Source: CAZJQT01 sp964604415 | GTDB lineage: Bacteria; Patescibacteriota; Saccharimonadia; Saccharimonadales; CAZJQT01 | Assembly (NCBI GenBank): GCA_964604415.1 | Contig: CAZRYT010000003.1 | Coordinates: 1 to 54,521 of the forward strand | Direction of reading: 5' to 3' | DNA: 54,521 nucleotides | Part shown: positions 25,360-32,144 of the stretch, in pieces | Layout of the letters: each line of letters begins with the position of its first letter | Numbering within the stretch: position 1 is the first letter of the stretch | Notes under the pieces: generated by a model | What the model was told of the DNA's origin: nothing | The model's database searches: none | What the model saw: only the letters and a program-made list of their open reading frames with translations | Made by a program: the position numbers and the translations under genes

Positions 25360-26439
25360 TTGAAGAAATCAAACTTTAGCAAAAACAGACTGGTTGGCTG
25401 GTGGCTGGTCAATTGGTGGCGCAAAATAGTCTTGATAATATTGGCGTTTTTGATGCTCAGTATCGGCAGTATGTATGCCATTGCGCGTTGGTACATACAC
25501 GAACGCGCTCATGAGCCTCTGCGGCTTGGCGCTACTTTTATACCCGACTACGCCGAACAGTTAGGGGTCGACCCCAAAGAAACCATGGATGCTATCATTG
25601 GCGACTTGGGTGTAAAAAATCTGCGTTTAGTTAGTTATTGGGAAGACATTGAACCTACTCCTGGGCAGTATGACTTTTCGACGCTGGACTGGCAGTTTGC
25701 CAAAGCTGAAGCCGCCCATGTCCATGTAGCGTTGGCCATAGGCTTGCGCCAGCCGCGTTGGCCAGAATGCCATGAGCCAGATTGGGCTTTTGGGTTGCCG
25801 AGGGATCAGTGGCACACAGACCTAGCCAACTTTATTCGTGCCGTTGTCAATCGCTATAAAACCAGTCCGGCACTAGATAGTTACCAGCTAGAAAATGAGT
25901 TTTTCCTAAAGGTCTTTGGCGAATGCACCGACTTTGATCGTGACCGACTGGTTAGTGAGTTCAACCTAGTTAAAAGTCTGGATCCTAACCATAAATTGGT
26001 GGTTAGCATGAGTAACAACGCCATTGGCACACCAGTGGGTGAGCCCACCCCAGACGAATGGGCCATTTCAGTCTACAAGCGGGTTTGGGACAAAGGGGTT
26101 ACTAAACGTTATTTTGAGTACCCAATCCCGGCTTGGTACTACGCTTTTAGAGCCGGGTTTACCGAACTAACACGCCATCATGATAGTTTTATCCATGAGC
26201 TCCAGGCTGAAGCTTGGCTGCCTGACCCGTATACAATCGCCGACGCGCCATTGAGCGAAATGGCCAAGACTATGACCCCTCAACGCTTGCGAGACCGTTT
26301 TGCTTACGGCGAGGCTACCGGTATGCGCGAGGTTGACCTGTGGGGCGTCGAGTGGTGGTACCAGATGAAGGTTAAGCGCGGCCAACCCGAGCTTTGGAAC
26401 GTAGCCAAGCAAGAATACGCTAAAGCAAATAAGCGTTAA
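25360..26439 (+). CDS. Membrane-anchored clan GH-A glycoside hydrolase-like protein
   Basis: The 359-residue protein has one N-terminal membrane helix (about 24-47) and a TIM-barrel-like domain. The segment LGVKNLRLVSYWEDIEPTPG is typical of GH5/GH39-type barrels; YQLENEFF holds the likely acid/base Glu and HELQAEAW the likely nucleophile Glu. The substrate is unknown. The TTG start at 25360 is the best I can place, with no clear ribosome site. It is divergent from the GT2 gene, as in a make-and-trim pair. Confidence 0.75.
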   Translation: MKKSNFSKNRLVGWWLVNWWRKIVLIILAFLMLSIGSMYAIARWYIHERAHEPLRLGATFIPDYAEQLGVDPKETMDAIIGDLGVKNLRLVSYWEDIEPTPGQYDFSTLDWQFAKAEAAHVHVALAIGLRQPRWPECHEPDWAFGLPRDQWHTDLANFIRAVVNRYKTSPALDSYQLENEFFLKVFGECTDFDRDRLVSEFNLVKSLDPNHKLVVSMSNNAIGTPVGEPTPDEWAISVYKRVWDKGVTKRYFEYPIPAWYYAFRAGFTELTRHHDSFIHELQAEAWLPDPYTIADAPLSEMAKTMTPQRLRDRFAYGEATGMREVDLWGVEWWYQMKVKRGQPELWNVAKQEYAKANKR

Positions 26440-26469
26440 TAATCTGTTAACAGTAGTATAATCATGGCC

Positions 26470-26922
26470 ATGGCTAAGAAGAAAGCTAACCAGTCAAAGC
26501 AGATAGTAAATCGTCGCGCCAAGTTTGATTACGCGCTGGGCGATGAGTTCGTGGCGGGCATAGCCCTGACTGGTGCCGAAACCAAAGCCCTTAGACGCGG
26601 TCACGGCCAGCTACAGGGCGCTTACGTAGTTGTCAAAGACGGCGAACTTTGGCTGTTGAATGCCAAAATCATGGGTGACAACGCTATCAAAATCAGCGAA
26701 GAAGACCAAGTACGTAGCCGCAAACTACTGGTTAAGCGCCGGGAGCTAGAGCAATTAGCCAACGCCAAACAAAATGGACAGTCAATCATCCCAACCGGAA
26801 TCTTGACAAAAGGCCGCTATATAAAGGTTCGTATCGCTACCGGCCGTGGCAAGAAGAAGTACGATAAGCGCGAGGTCATCAAAAAACGTGAGCAAGAACG
26901 AAACGCGCGACAAATGGTCTAA
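26470..26922 (+). CDS. smpB: SsrA-binding protein SmpB
   Basis: The 150-residue protein has the SmpB barrel signature NRRAKFDYALGDEFVAGIALTGAETKALR and the C-terminal basic tail GKKKYDKREVIKKREQERNARQMV. SmpB brings tmRNA to stalled ribosomes. ATG 26470 is chosen over ATG 26464: TATAAT at 26457-26462 leaves only 1 nt before the first ATG but 7 nt before the second, matching the leaderless spacing. The ssrA gene is not visible next to it. Confidence 0.95.
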   Translation: MAKKKANQSKQIVNRRAKFDYALGDEFVAGIALTGAETKALRRGHGQLQGAYVVVKDGELWLLNAKIMGDNAIKISEEDQVRSRKLLVKRRELEQLANAKQNGQSIIPTGILTKGRYIKVRIATGRGKKKYDKREVIKKREQERNARQMV

Positions 26923-26966
26923 CGCTTGTTTGGTTTACCCACCTCAGATATAATTCAGCGTTGTAT

Positions 26967-27041
26967 TCCCGGGTAGCTCAATGGTGGAGCAAGAAGCTGT
27001 TAACTTCGAGGTTGTCGGTTCGAGTCCGACCCCGGGAGCCA
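26967..27041 (+). tRNA. tRNA-Asn (anticodon GTT)
   Basis: A 75-nt cloverleaf: acceptor TCCCGGG pairs with CCCGGGA, D stem GCTC/GAGC, anticodon loop CTGTTAA giving GTT, T arm GTCGG-TTCGAGT-CCGAC, discriminator G and encoded CCA. The outer pair of the anticodon stem looks mismatched (A27/G43). Confidence 0.96.
27027..27039 (+). repeat. tRNA-Asn 3' end repeat, copy 1
   Basis: CGACCCCGGGAGC, the T stem and acceptor 3' strand of tRNA-Asn, recurs exactly at 27762-27774 in the same orientation. Confidence 0.8.
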
Positions 27042-27077
27042 ATGAAAGAGTCGGGTTTTATGCCCGGCTTTTTCATT
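27041..27077 (+). terminator. Terminator hairpin abutting tRNA-Asn
   Basis: The segment 27041-27055 pairs with 27063-27077 in a stem of about 15 bp (two G-T pairs) around the loop TTTTATG; the GC-rich core is followed by TTTTT at 27069-27073. The stem begins on the last A of the encoded CCA. Confidence 0.8.
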
Positions 27078-27294
27078 GGCCCGAGCTCGACTCTAAGCCA
27101 CAACTGCTCGACGCAGTCGGGCGTAGTTGTCGGTTCGGTGAAGCGAGAGCACGCGCAGAAGCTAGCTTCGAGCATGCTCGAGTGGAAGAGTGTTTTTGGC
27201 GCAGCCAAAAATGTACGATGTCCGACCAGCATCCAATGACGACGGATTCCGACCTTACACAGAACGAAATGCCACCCTTTCAGTAGGTCATGTT
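27078..27294 (+). other. Non-coding, inverted-repeat-rich stretch after tRNA-Asn
   Basis: No convincing gene. It holds the palindromes GAAGCTAGCTTC and GAGCATGCTC (about 27158-27179), a perfect hairpin TTTTTGGC-GCA-GCCAAAAA (about 27193-27212), and a 12-nt copy of the tRNA-Asn T-arm start (GTTGTCGGTTCG, 27126-27137, also at 27011-27022). Apparent long frames here run through the tRNA and look spurious. Confidence 0.6.
27152..27177 (+). repeat. Palindromic element shared with the tRNA-Leu downstream region
   Basis: This 26-nt stretch matches the reverse complement of 46621-46646 at 23 positions. The core is GRAGCTAGCTYC; two of the three differences (A to G and T to C) are paired and keep the palindrome. 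Confidence 0.7.
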
Positions 27295-27323
27295 TTGACA
27301 TGTCACTATCTTTATGTTATTTT
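27295..27323 (+). promoter_or_regulatory. Promoter of the winged-helix-like gene
   Basis: TTGACA (27295-27300), 17-nt spacer, TATTTT (27318-27323), then 9 nt to ATG 27333. This supports ATG 27333 over the upstream in-frame ATG at 27300, which overlaps the -35 box. Confidence 0.75.
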
Positions 27324-27332
27324 AACCCGATC

Positions 27333-27719
27333 ATGTCTGAGATACTAGACTACGACACTGCTGGTAAGCAGAAGTTTGGTAATAAAGCGACCCCTTGGGT
27401 CGCAAGATGGCTCTTAGAAAAGCCAAATGATGACCCCTTTTATCCGATGCAGTTTAGGCACGAGTTAGGTTCAATCCTTGTTCATGAGTACGGTATCAGA
27501 ATGCCTGATGTAGAAAAAGCGATTAGGCAATTTAGAGAGCTTGGGATGATAGCAAGAGTAGATGGTGCGCAAAAACACGGCAGTCCACATTATTATGTCG
27601 CTCTACCAAACGAGGCCTGGGGCCCGTATGCCGAGTTTTTGACAAACCATATCACGCTTCATGTCGAAGAATTTGCGGCAATTGACGCAGCTATACCAGT
27701 TGAAGATTTAAAAGTATAG
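27333..27719 (+). CDS. Hypothetical protein, possible winged-helix fold
   Basis: The 128-residue protein contains QFRHELGSILVHEYGIRMPDVEKAIRQFRELGMIARVDG followed by SPHYYVAL, a helix-turn-helix plus beta-wing pattern seen in PadR/MarR-like regulators, but no family is certain. It is the first gene after tRNA-Asn, between two copies of the tRNA 3' end. By eye it is more AT-rich than the region upstream. A role in regulating the small genes that follow is possible. Confidence 0.7.
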   Translation: MSEILDYDTAGKQKFGNKATPWVARWLLEKPNDDPFYPMQFRHELGSILVHEYGIRMPDVEKAIRQFRELGMIARVDGAQKHGSPHYYVALPNEAWGPYAEFLTNHITLHVEEFAAIDAAIPVEDLKV

Positions 27720-27758
27720 TTCTAACTCCAACACTACAGAGAGCTGTAAAAATCCATT
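27717..27758 (+). repeat. Intergenic repeat, copy A
   Basis: From the stop codon onward this stretch shares TAGYTCTAACYCC, ACAGAGAGC and AATCCATT, in the same order and spacing apart from a short gap, with 28271-28308 after the next gene. A weaker start of the motif (TAATTCTAACCC) follows the gene ending at 29179. Confidence 0.65.
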
Positions 27759-27761
27759 GCT

Positions 27762-27774
27762 CGACCCCGGGAGC
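27762..27774 (+). repeat. tRNA-Asn 3' end repeat, copy 2 (possible att-like site)
   Basis: Exact 13-nt copy of 27027-27039, located 735 nt downstream. Direct repeats of a tRNA 3' end are the usual mark of integration at that tRNA; no integrase is present between them. Confidence 0.55.
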
Positions 27775-27779
27775 GATCT

Positions 27780-27808
27780 TTGACTATCTATAGCTTTAGT
27801 GGTATTAT
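27780..27808 (+). promoter_or_regulatory. Promoter of the 150-aa hypothetical gene
   Basis: TTGACT (27780-27785), 17-nt spacer, TATTAT (27803-27808), then 7 nt to ATG 27816. The in-frame TTG at 27780 is part of the -35 box. Confidence 0.75.
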
Positions 27809-27815
27809 ATCTTTA

Positions 27816-28268
27816 ATGACAGCGGTTTCTCGAGAATTACAAATAAACCCCTTAACACTTGAAGTATTAGGTGGTGAATTATGGCCACAAACGGACAAAA
27901 GAAAAAGATCACATACATTAGCACAGTTAGCTGTTGCAACCTTTGAAAGAGGCAGACCAATTGAGGTAGGTGACTTCAAAGACCACCTTAACATTCGTCA
28001 TAAACCATCGTGGGCACCGGTAGAAAGCATGGTGCGTTGCCGTCAAGTCTCAGAAGATGGAGCATTTTTACTCCGCCGCTTAATGATTGAGCAAGACGAA
28101 ATGTCACTACTTGAGATCCATGATTCAACCCAAACACGACGCAATGGTCTAGTTGTCATATCAAGAACGGCTGAGTGGGGCTTCAATCTGCGGACAAACG
28201 AAGATGTGCCTAATGTCCGCTCATATATCACCGCAACTGCTAAAGATATCTTCGCTCAGCTTAATTAA
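27816..28268 (+). CDS. Hypothetical protein, 150 aa
   Basis: The soluble protein begins MTAVSRELQINPLTLEVLGG and contains HTLAQLAVATFERGRPIEVGDFKDHLNIRH as scattered helical segments; no domain is recognised. The start is fixed by the promoter ending 7 nt upstream. It is followed by the second copy of the TAGYTCTAACYCC repeat. Confidence 0.7.
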   Translation: MTAVSRELQINPLTLEVLGGELWPQTDKRKRSHTLAQLAVATFERGRPIEVGDFKDHLNIRHKPSWAPVESMVRCRQVSEDGAFLLRRLMIEQDEMSLLEIHDSTQTRRNGLVVISRTAEWGFNLRTNEDVPNVRSYITATAKDIFAQLN

Positions 28269-28270
28269 TG

Positions 28271-28308
28271 TAGCTCTAACCCCCGCAACAACAGAGAGCC
28301 AATCCATT
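28271..28308 (+). repeat. Intergenic repeat, copy B
   Basis: Partner of 27717-27758; shares TAGYTCTAACYCC, ACAGAGAGC and AATCCATT. It may be a terminator or processing element, though no strong hairpin is obvious. Confidence 0.65.
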
Positions 28309-28341
28309 TACAAACCTCGATTTATATGGTATTGTTTATTT

Positions 28342-28791
28342 ATGCCAATCTCGGTAGAACATTTTTTAGGTGTAGATAAGCTTTCTGATGCACATTCTGT
28401 AAGAGCAGAGGTATTTCAGCGTGAGCAAGGCATCTCTGCAGCTGATGATTATGATGGTCAAGACGATATTGCCGAACAGTTTGTTGCCTATGAAGATGGC
28501 AAACCTATAGGAACAGCTCGATATCGCGTACTACCCGATAAAGTCGGTAAGGTAGAGCGAGTTGCTGTTATTAAAGCCCATCGTGGTAAGAAAGTTGGGC
28601 ATGCCATTATGGAGTCTGTTTCCGAGACAGCAAAAGAGCAAGGTTTAGCAAAGCTAGTTTTAGACTCACAACTTAGTGCAGCTGATTTTTATGAAAGTTT
28701 GGGTTATCAAAAAGACGGCGATGAGTTTGATGAAGTCGGCATATCACACATCAAGATGGTCTTAGAGCTAAAACCAGAAGTACCCAGATAG
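28342..28791 (+). CDS. GNAT-family N-acetyltransferase
   Basis: The 149-residue protein has the ElaA/YjcF-like GNAT plan: VRAEVFQREQGI, VAYEDGKPIGTARYRVL, then motif A VERVAVIKAHRGKKVGHAIM (acetyl-CoA pyrophosphate loop) and LDSQLSAADFYESLGYQ (motif B). The acceptor substrate is unknown. TATTGT (28330-28335) ends 6 nt before ATG 28342, so the longer in-frame extension upstream is rejected. Confidence 0.88.
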   Translation: MPISVEHFLGVDKLSDAHSVRAEVFQREQGISAADDYDGQDDIAEQFVAYEDGKPIGTARYRVLPDKVGKVERVAVIKAHRGKKVGHAIMESVSETAKEQGLAKLVLDSQLSAADFYESLGYQKDGDEFDEVGISHIKMVLELKPEVPR

Positions 28792-28792
28792 T

Positions 28793-29179
28793 ATGTCAAG
28801 TTTTGAAGATTTAATTAAACCAAATCCTCATGACGCTGAGAAAAGGCTGGCGGCCGAATTGGAACGATTTAGTTTTGGAGCTGCAGTAAGTCCTATTGCT
28901 GAAGTTACTGCAGTTGAAGGCCCGGACAAGTTTGTTAGAACGGTCGTTAGACTTGGCGGTATAAGTCTTGACCATGCTCAGCACCCAGAGACTAAACAGC
29001 AAAATGTTATTTTGTTAGGCGAAGGTGTTCCAGAAGCAATCGAGGGAAGACATTACGTCTTTGATACTACTGCTTTGATATTAATGCCTGGTTTTGGCCC
29101 ACCAGCACATGCAAAAGAAGTGACTGAAGTTGCCAACACCATACAGTCTCTTAACGATACATTTGAAGCCGAAGGCTAA
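28793..29179 (+). CDS. Hypothetical protein, 128 aa
   Basis: The soluble acidic protein begins MSSFEDLIKPNPHDAEKRL and alternates short beta-like segments (FVRTVVRLGG, HYVFDTTALILMPGFGPP). No domain is recognised. It starts 1 nt after the GNAT stop, so the two are probably co-translated. Confidence 0.7.
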   Translation: MSSFEDLIKPNPHDAEKRLAAELERFSFGAAVSPIAEVTAVEGPDKFVRTVVRLGGISLDHAQHPETKQQNVILLGEGVPEAIEGRHYVFDTTALILMPGFGPPAHAKEVTEVANTIQSLNDTFEAEG

Positions 29180-29208
29180 TTCTAACCCAAATGGCACAAG
29201 AACCAGAC

Positions 29209-29237
29209 TTGACAAATAGTCGTTTTGGTACTATTGT
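29209..29237 (+). promoter_or_regulatory. Promoter of the 310-aa HHE/DCDQD protein gene
   Basis: TTGACA (29209-29214), 17-nt spacer, TATTGT (29232-29237), then 6 nt to ATG 29244; a textbook example of the leaderless layout here. Confidence 0.82.
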
Positions 29238-29243
29238 ATAGTT

Positions 29244-30176
29244 ATGAGTGCTGAGTTGTTTGTTTGCTCGGAAATCCCTCCGATAAGCTGGAAAGAATTC
29301 ACCGCCACCCACCCGGTTGGTTCGATTGCTCTTGATGGCTACGTCGGTGAAGGACCACAGTTTGACGCAAGTGGACCATATCTAAACGCCAACCATCATG
29401 AAGGCGTAAAACGTTTAGAAACTCTATCAACAGCCCAGCAAATACTTATGGATGTCAGAATGGGACTAGACAAAACCTTTACTAAAAACGGTGTCTTTGC
29501 CCCCGATGTATACGTTAATGATTGCGACCAGGACGTCTGTGCTGCTTGGTATTTGCTTGATAATATTGAGCAAGCTAAAGCAATCACTAATCCAACCCTA
29601 AATCGCTTCATCAACGTAGCCGGAACACTAGACGCGACTGCCGGAGCCTTCCCGTACGACCGAGATCTACGCATTCTAGGAGAATTGGCTTGGGTTTTTG
29701 AGCCGTACACAATGTTTAGAGCCAGCGGCGAAATGGCAAAAAAGGATAACGAACAGTACCGTTCAGTTATTGAAAGTGTCGAAGGACGCATCCAGCAGCA
29801 CTTAATGGGTCGCGGCAAATCGGCACAAATTGACGCACGCTATAAATTGGTTGGCGGTGGCCAAGAATGGAAAATGATCGAAGAAGTGGGCAAAGATGGC
29901 CGTGTAGGTGCGCTGGTTGACGGCATTGATGCATATGTCTCTGTTCAAGAATTGTCGACTGGCCGTTGGCGCTATACAGTAGGCCGCCGCTCAGAGTTTA
30001 TCCCGTTTGACGTTGTCGGTCTGATGGATCATCTAAACAGAATCGAAGGTTGTGAGATTGATCACTGGGGTGGGGCAACGATTATCGGTGGCAGCCCGCG
30101 TGTTAATGGCAGCAGCCTAAGTCCCGCAGAAGTAGAAAAAGCCATCAACGAGTATTTAACCAAGGAAGAAAATTAG
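29244..30176 (+). CDS. Hypothetical protein with conserved-looking His/Asp clusters, 310 aa
   Basis: The soluble protein carries GPYLNANHHEGVKRLETLS (about residues 47-65) and VYVNDCDQDVCAAWYLL (about 90-106). Clusters of His and Asp like these often bind metal, as in DHH-type or other phosphohydrolases, but the match is not good enough to name a family. Further positions include HWGGATIIGGSPR near the end. It has its own promoter and lies within the accessory run after tRNA-Asn. Confidence 0.75.
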   Translation: MSAELFVCSEIPPISWKEFTATHPVGSIALDGYVGEGPQFDASGPYLNANHHEGVKRLETLSTAQQILMDVRMGLDKTFTKNGVFAPDVYVNDCDQDVCAAWYLLDNIEQAKAITNPTLNRFINVAGTLDATAGAFPYDRDLRILGELAWVFEPYTMFRASGEMAKKDNEQYRSVIESVEGRIQQHLMGRGKSAQIDARYKLVGGGQEWKMIEEVGKDGRVGALVDGIDAYVSVQELSTGRWRYTVGRRSEFIPFDVVGLMDHLNRIEGCEIDHWGGATIIGGSPRVNGSSLSPAEVEKAINEYLTKEEN

Positions 30177-30250
30177 TTCTTACTGCCATCACCAAAGGAC
30201 ATCCGCCGCGTTCAAAAACTTTTACCTTTGTTTTACGATACAATACTAAG

Positions 30251-31042
30251 GTGAAACCAATCAATCAATTGTTAGTTCTTTCGGGCAGAGCGGCTATTGT
30301 TACGGGTGGTGCAAAAGGTATTGGCCAAGGCATAGCCTATAGGCTAGCCGAAGCTGGTGCTAAGGTCTTGGTAGCGGATATGGATGAAGCCGCTGCTCAG
30401 AAGACTGCTAACGAACTGACGAGTAAGGGTTGGACCGCAGAGGCGTGTAAGGTCGATGTGTCAGATGAGGCCCAAGTCGAGACTATGGTTGCTGCTTGTA
30501 AAGATAAGTTTGGCTCAGTGGATATTCTGGTGAACAACGCTGGTATCTACCCCCCAAAGCCTGTTATGCAGATGTCAGAAGACGAATTTGAACGTGTTAT
30601 TCATGTGAATTTACGCAGCGTATTCCTAACAACCAAGCATGCTGCCAAAGTCATGAAGGTGCAGGGAGGTGGCAAGATTATCAACATAACATCTATTGAT
30701 GCACTTCACCCTTCAATGGTTGGCCTGGCTCATTACGACGCTTCCAAGCATGGCGTCTGGGGCTTTACTAAAAACTCTTCTCTTGAACTTGCCCAACATA
30801 AGATTTGGGTCAACGCTATTGCCCCGGGAGGCATTACCACGCCTGGCGTAGCCGCCATGAGCCAAGGTGCATCGGCTGAGCAGATGGCAGCATCAACCAA
30901 GGCATTCATGGCCAAAATCCCCATGCAACGTATGGGTGAACCTGATGAAATTGGCATGGTTGCTCTATTCTTGGCTAGTGATATGTCGAGTTATATGACT
31001 GGTGAGCAAATAGTAGTGGACGGTGGAGCTTTGCTTAGCTAA
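30251..31042 (+). CDS. Short-chain dehydrogenase/reductase (SDR)
   Basis: The 263-residue protein is a classical SDR: GGAKGIGQG (cofactor glycine motif, near residue 19), LVADMDEA (the Asp after strand 2 favours NAD over NADP), NNAGIY, INITSID (catalytic Ser) and HYDASKHG (YxxxK). The C-terminal MTGEQIVVDGGALLS is typical. Substrate unknown; carbohydrate or hydroxyacid oxidation is usual. GTG start, 6 nt after TACAAT (30239-30244). Confidence 0.93.
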   Translation: MKPINQLLVLSGRAAIVTGGAKGIGQGIAYRLAEAGAKVLVADMDEAAAQKTANELTSKGWTAEACKVDVSDEAQVETMVAACKDKFGSVDILVNNAGIYPPKPVMQMSEDEFERVIHVNLRSVFLTTKHAAKVMKVQGGGKIINITSIDALHPSMVGLAHYDASKHGVWGFTKNSSLELAQHKIWVNAIAPGGITTPGVAAMSQGASAEQMAASTKAFMAKIPMQRMGEPDEIGMVALFLASDMSSYMTGEQIVVDGGALLS

Positions 31043-31097
31043 CAACAACGGGGCTGCACAGCAAGCCAAGTATTAAAAAAGTTGATAAAATAACCTT

Positions 31098-31409
31098 ATG
31101 CCCACAAAAGAAATCGCCACTGGCGTAGTTCACGAAGTACCGGCGGACTTACGTAAAGCTCTGTTGTCCGATAAGTCCGCATTGGAGCGATGGGAAGACC
31201 TCACACCACTGGCGCGCAATGAGTGGATTTGCTGGACCATAAACGTCAAGACAGACGAGACCAGGAAAAAACACGTCGACCGCGTAATATCCGAACTGTT
31301 GGAAGGCGTTCGCCGACCTTGTTGCTGGATAGGTTGTATCCACCGCACAGATAAGCCGATAAGCCGGTCAGTGCAGTGGGCACTCGATAGGCAGCCCAAG
31401 GCCAAATAA
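31098..31409 (+). CDS. YdeI/OmpD-associated-like protein
   Basis: The 103-residue protein has VPADLRKALLSDKSALERWEDLTPLARNEWICWI-type sequence (EWICWTINV) and RRPCCWIGCIHR near the end, which fits the YdeI/OmpD-associated family (helical repeat that follows a YdhG-like domain in larger members). The function of the family is poorly known. TAAAAT (31086-31091) ends 6 nt before the ATG. A small ORF follows after 6 nt. Confidence 0.75.
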   Translation: MPTKEIATGVVHEVPADLRKALLSDKSALERWEDLTPLARNEWICWTINVKTDETRKKHVDRVISELLEGVRRPCCWIGCIHRTDKPISRSVQWALDRQPKAK

Positions 31410-31415
31410 GACAAC

Positions 31416-31595
31416 ATGAGCGAGTTTACAGATGGATTAACAGAAGAAGGAGCGAATAAACTTGCAGATCTAGTTATCACACGCTTGCCCATGAATGGCT
31501 TTTCGTTAATAAGTGCCGCACTTGAAGTTCTTGAAATCCCTGTTCCTGACGAAATGAACAAAGATGAATTTATTACTCAGCTAAAAGATAACTAA
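31416..31595 (+). CDS. Small hypothetical protein, 59 aa
   Basis: The frame starts 6 nt after the YdeI-like gene and encodes an acidic peptide beginning MSEFTDGLTEEGANKLADLV. No membrane segment or known domain. The position right behind its neighbour and a clean start suggest a second cistron, though there is no strong ribosome site. Confidence 0.55.
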   Translation: MSEFTDGLTEEGANKLADLVITRLPMNGFSLISAALEVLEIPVPDEMNKDEFITQLKDN

Positions 31596-31621
31596 CATCA
31601 CTTCTTTGATATACTAAAATC

Positions 31622-31831
31622 ATGCAGAAAATAGCTACAAGGGTGTTTATTTACTCGTCAGTTGTTTTTGGTATTCTAGGAATCGTCATGGTCATGTCGG
31701 GAAAAGGTCCAGGCGAGAGCGGTACCTTGTTTAATGTCATCGTAACCAAACTCTTTTTCACAACCGTTTTTGTCATCTTAACTTCATTTGCTTTAAGCGT
31801 TGGTGGAAAATACCTAAACGGCAAACCCTAG
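31622..31831 (+). CDS. Small membrane protein, two predicted helices
   Basis: The 69-residue protein has two hydrophobic helices (about 8-27 and 40-62) separated by a glycine-rich loop (SGKGPGESG). TATACT (31610-31615) ends 6 nt before the ATG. Function unknown. Confidence 0.7.
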   Translation: MQKIATRVFIYSSVVFGILGIVMVMSGKGPGESGTLFNVIVTKLFFTTVFVILTSFALSVGGKYLNGKP

Positions 31832-31862
31832 CTCTCACAAATAGATTCTTATGTCGCAAAGT

Positions 31863-32099
31863 TTATTTGCGAGCTGCCAATTTTTGCACTGTAATTACTA
31901 CCCATGATAGCGAGATTATGGCAGCCGTAGTTGTTGCAAAGTATAAATGTAGGGTAAACAAACAAAAACTTATGACAGCTGGGAAAATGATGTTCATAAC
32001 CGAGCTGGTAAGCGAAGGCTTTTGTTTGCTCCAGATTATGAACTGCAAGGCGATAATTATACCGATTTGGCATGATGCGATGACGGTGTCTTGCCACAT
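31863..32099 (-). CDS. Small membrane protein, three predicted helices
   Basis: The 78-residue protein, beginning MWQDTVIASCQIGIIIAL, has three hydrophobic stretches (about 5-22, 34-52 and 55-72) and a basic C-terminus (VQKLAARK). On the minus strand TATCAT ends 6 nt before the ATG. Overlapping frames on both strands cover the same bases, but this one has the membrane-protein pattern and the promoter spacing. Similar MWQD-starting small membrane proteins are, to my memory, common in this phylum. Confidence 0.65.
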   Translation of the reverse strand: MWQDTVIASCQIGIIIALQFIIWSKQKPSLTSSVMNIIFPAVISFCLFTLHLYFATTTAAIISLSWVVITVQKLAARK

Positions 32100-32144
32100 G
32101 CAGCCATGATACTATCAAACCCCAAATCGCCCTAGCTCAAGTGA

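Noticed and set aside
26923..27300. ssrA (tmRNA) next to smpB
   Set aside because: No tmRNA tag frame or paired tRNA-like ends are visible; the T-arm-like piece at 27126 is a short copy of tRNA-Asn only.
26961..27301. Frames of about 90-107 codons on both strands over tRNA-Asn and its spacer
   Set aside because: They cover the tRNA and the terminator hairpin; the minus frame gives the familiar GRTRTDNL tRNA-antisense artefact. No promoter or ribosome site fits.
27042..31850. Prophage or integrative element with integrase after tRNA-Asn
   Set aside because: No integrase, transposase or phage structural gene is present; only a 13-nt repeat of the tRNA end supports insertion.
31849..32118. Alternative frames of 80-89 codons on both strands in the region 31849-32118
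   Set aside because: The 78-codon minus frame has membrane helices and a -10 box at the right distance; the others lack both.
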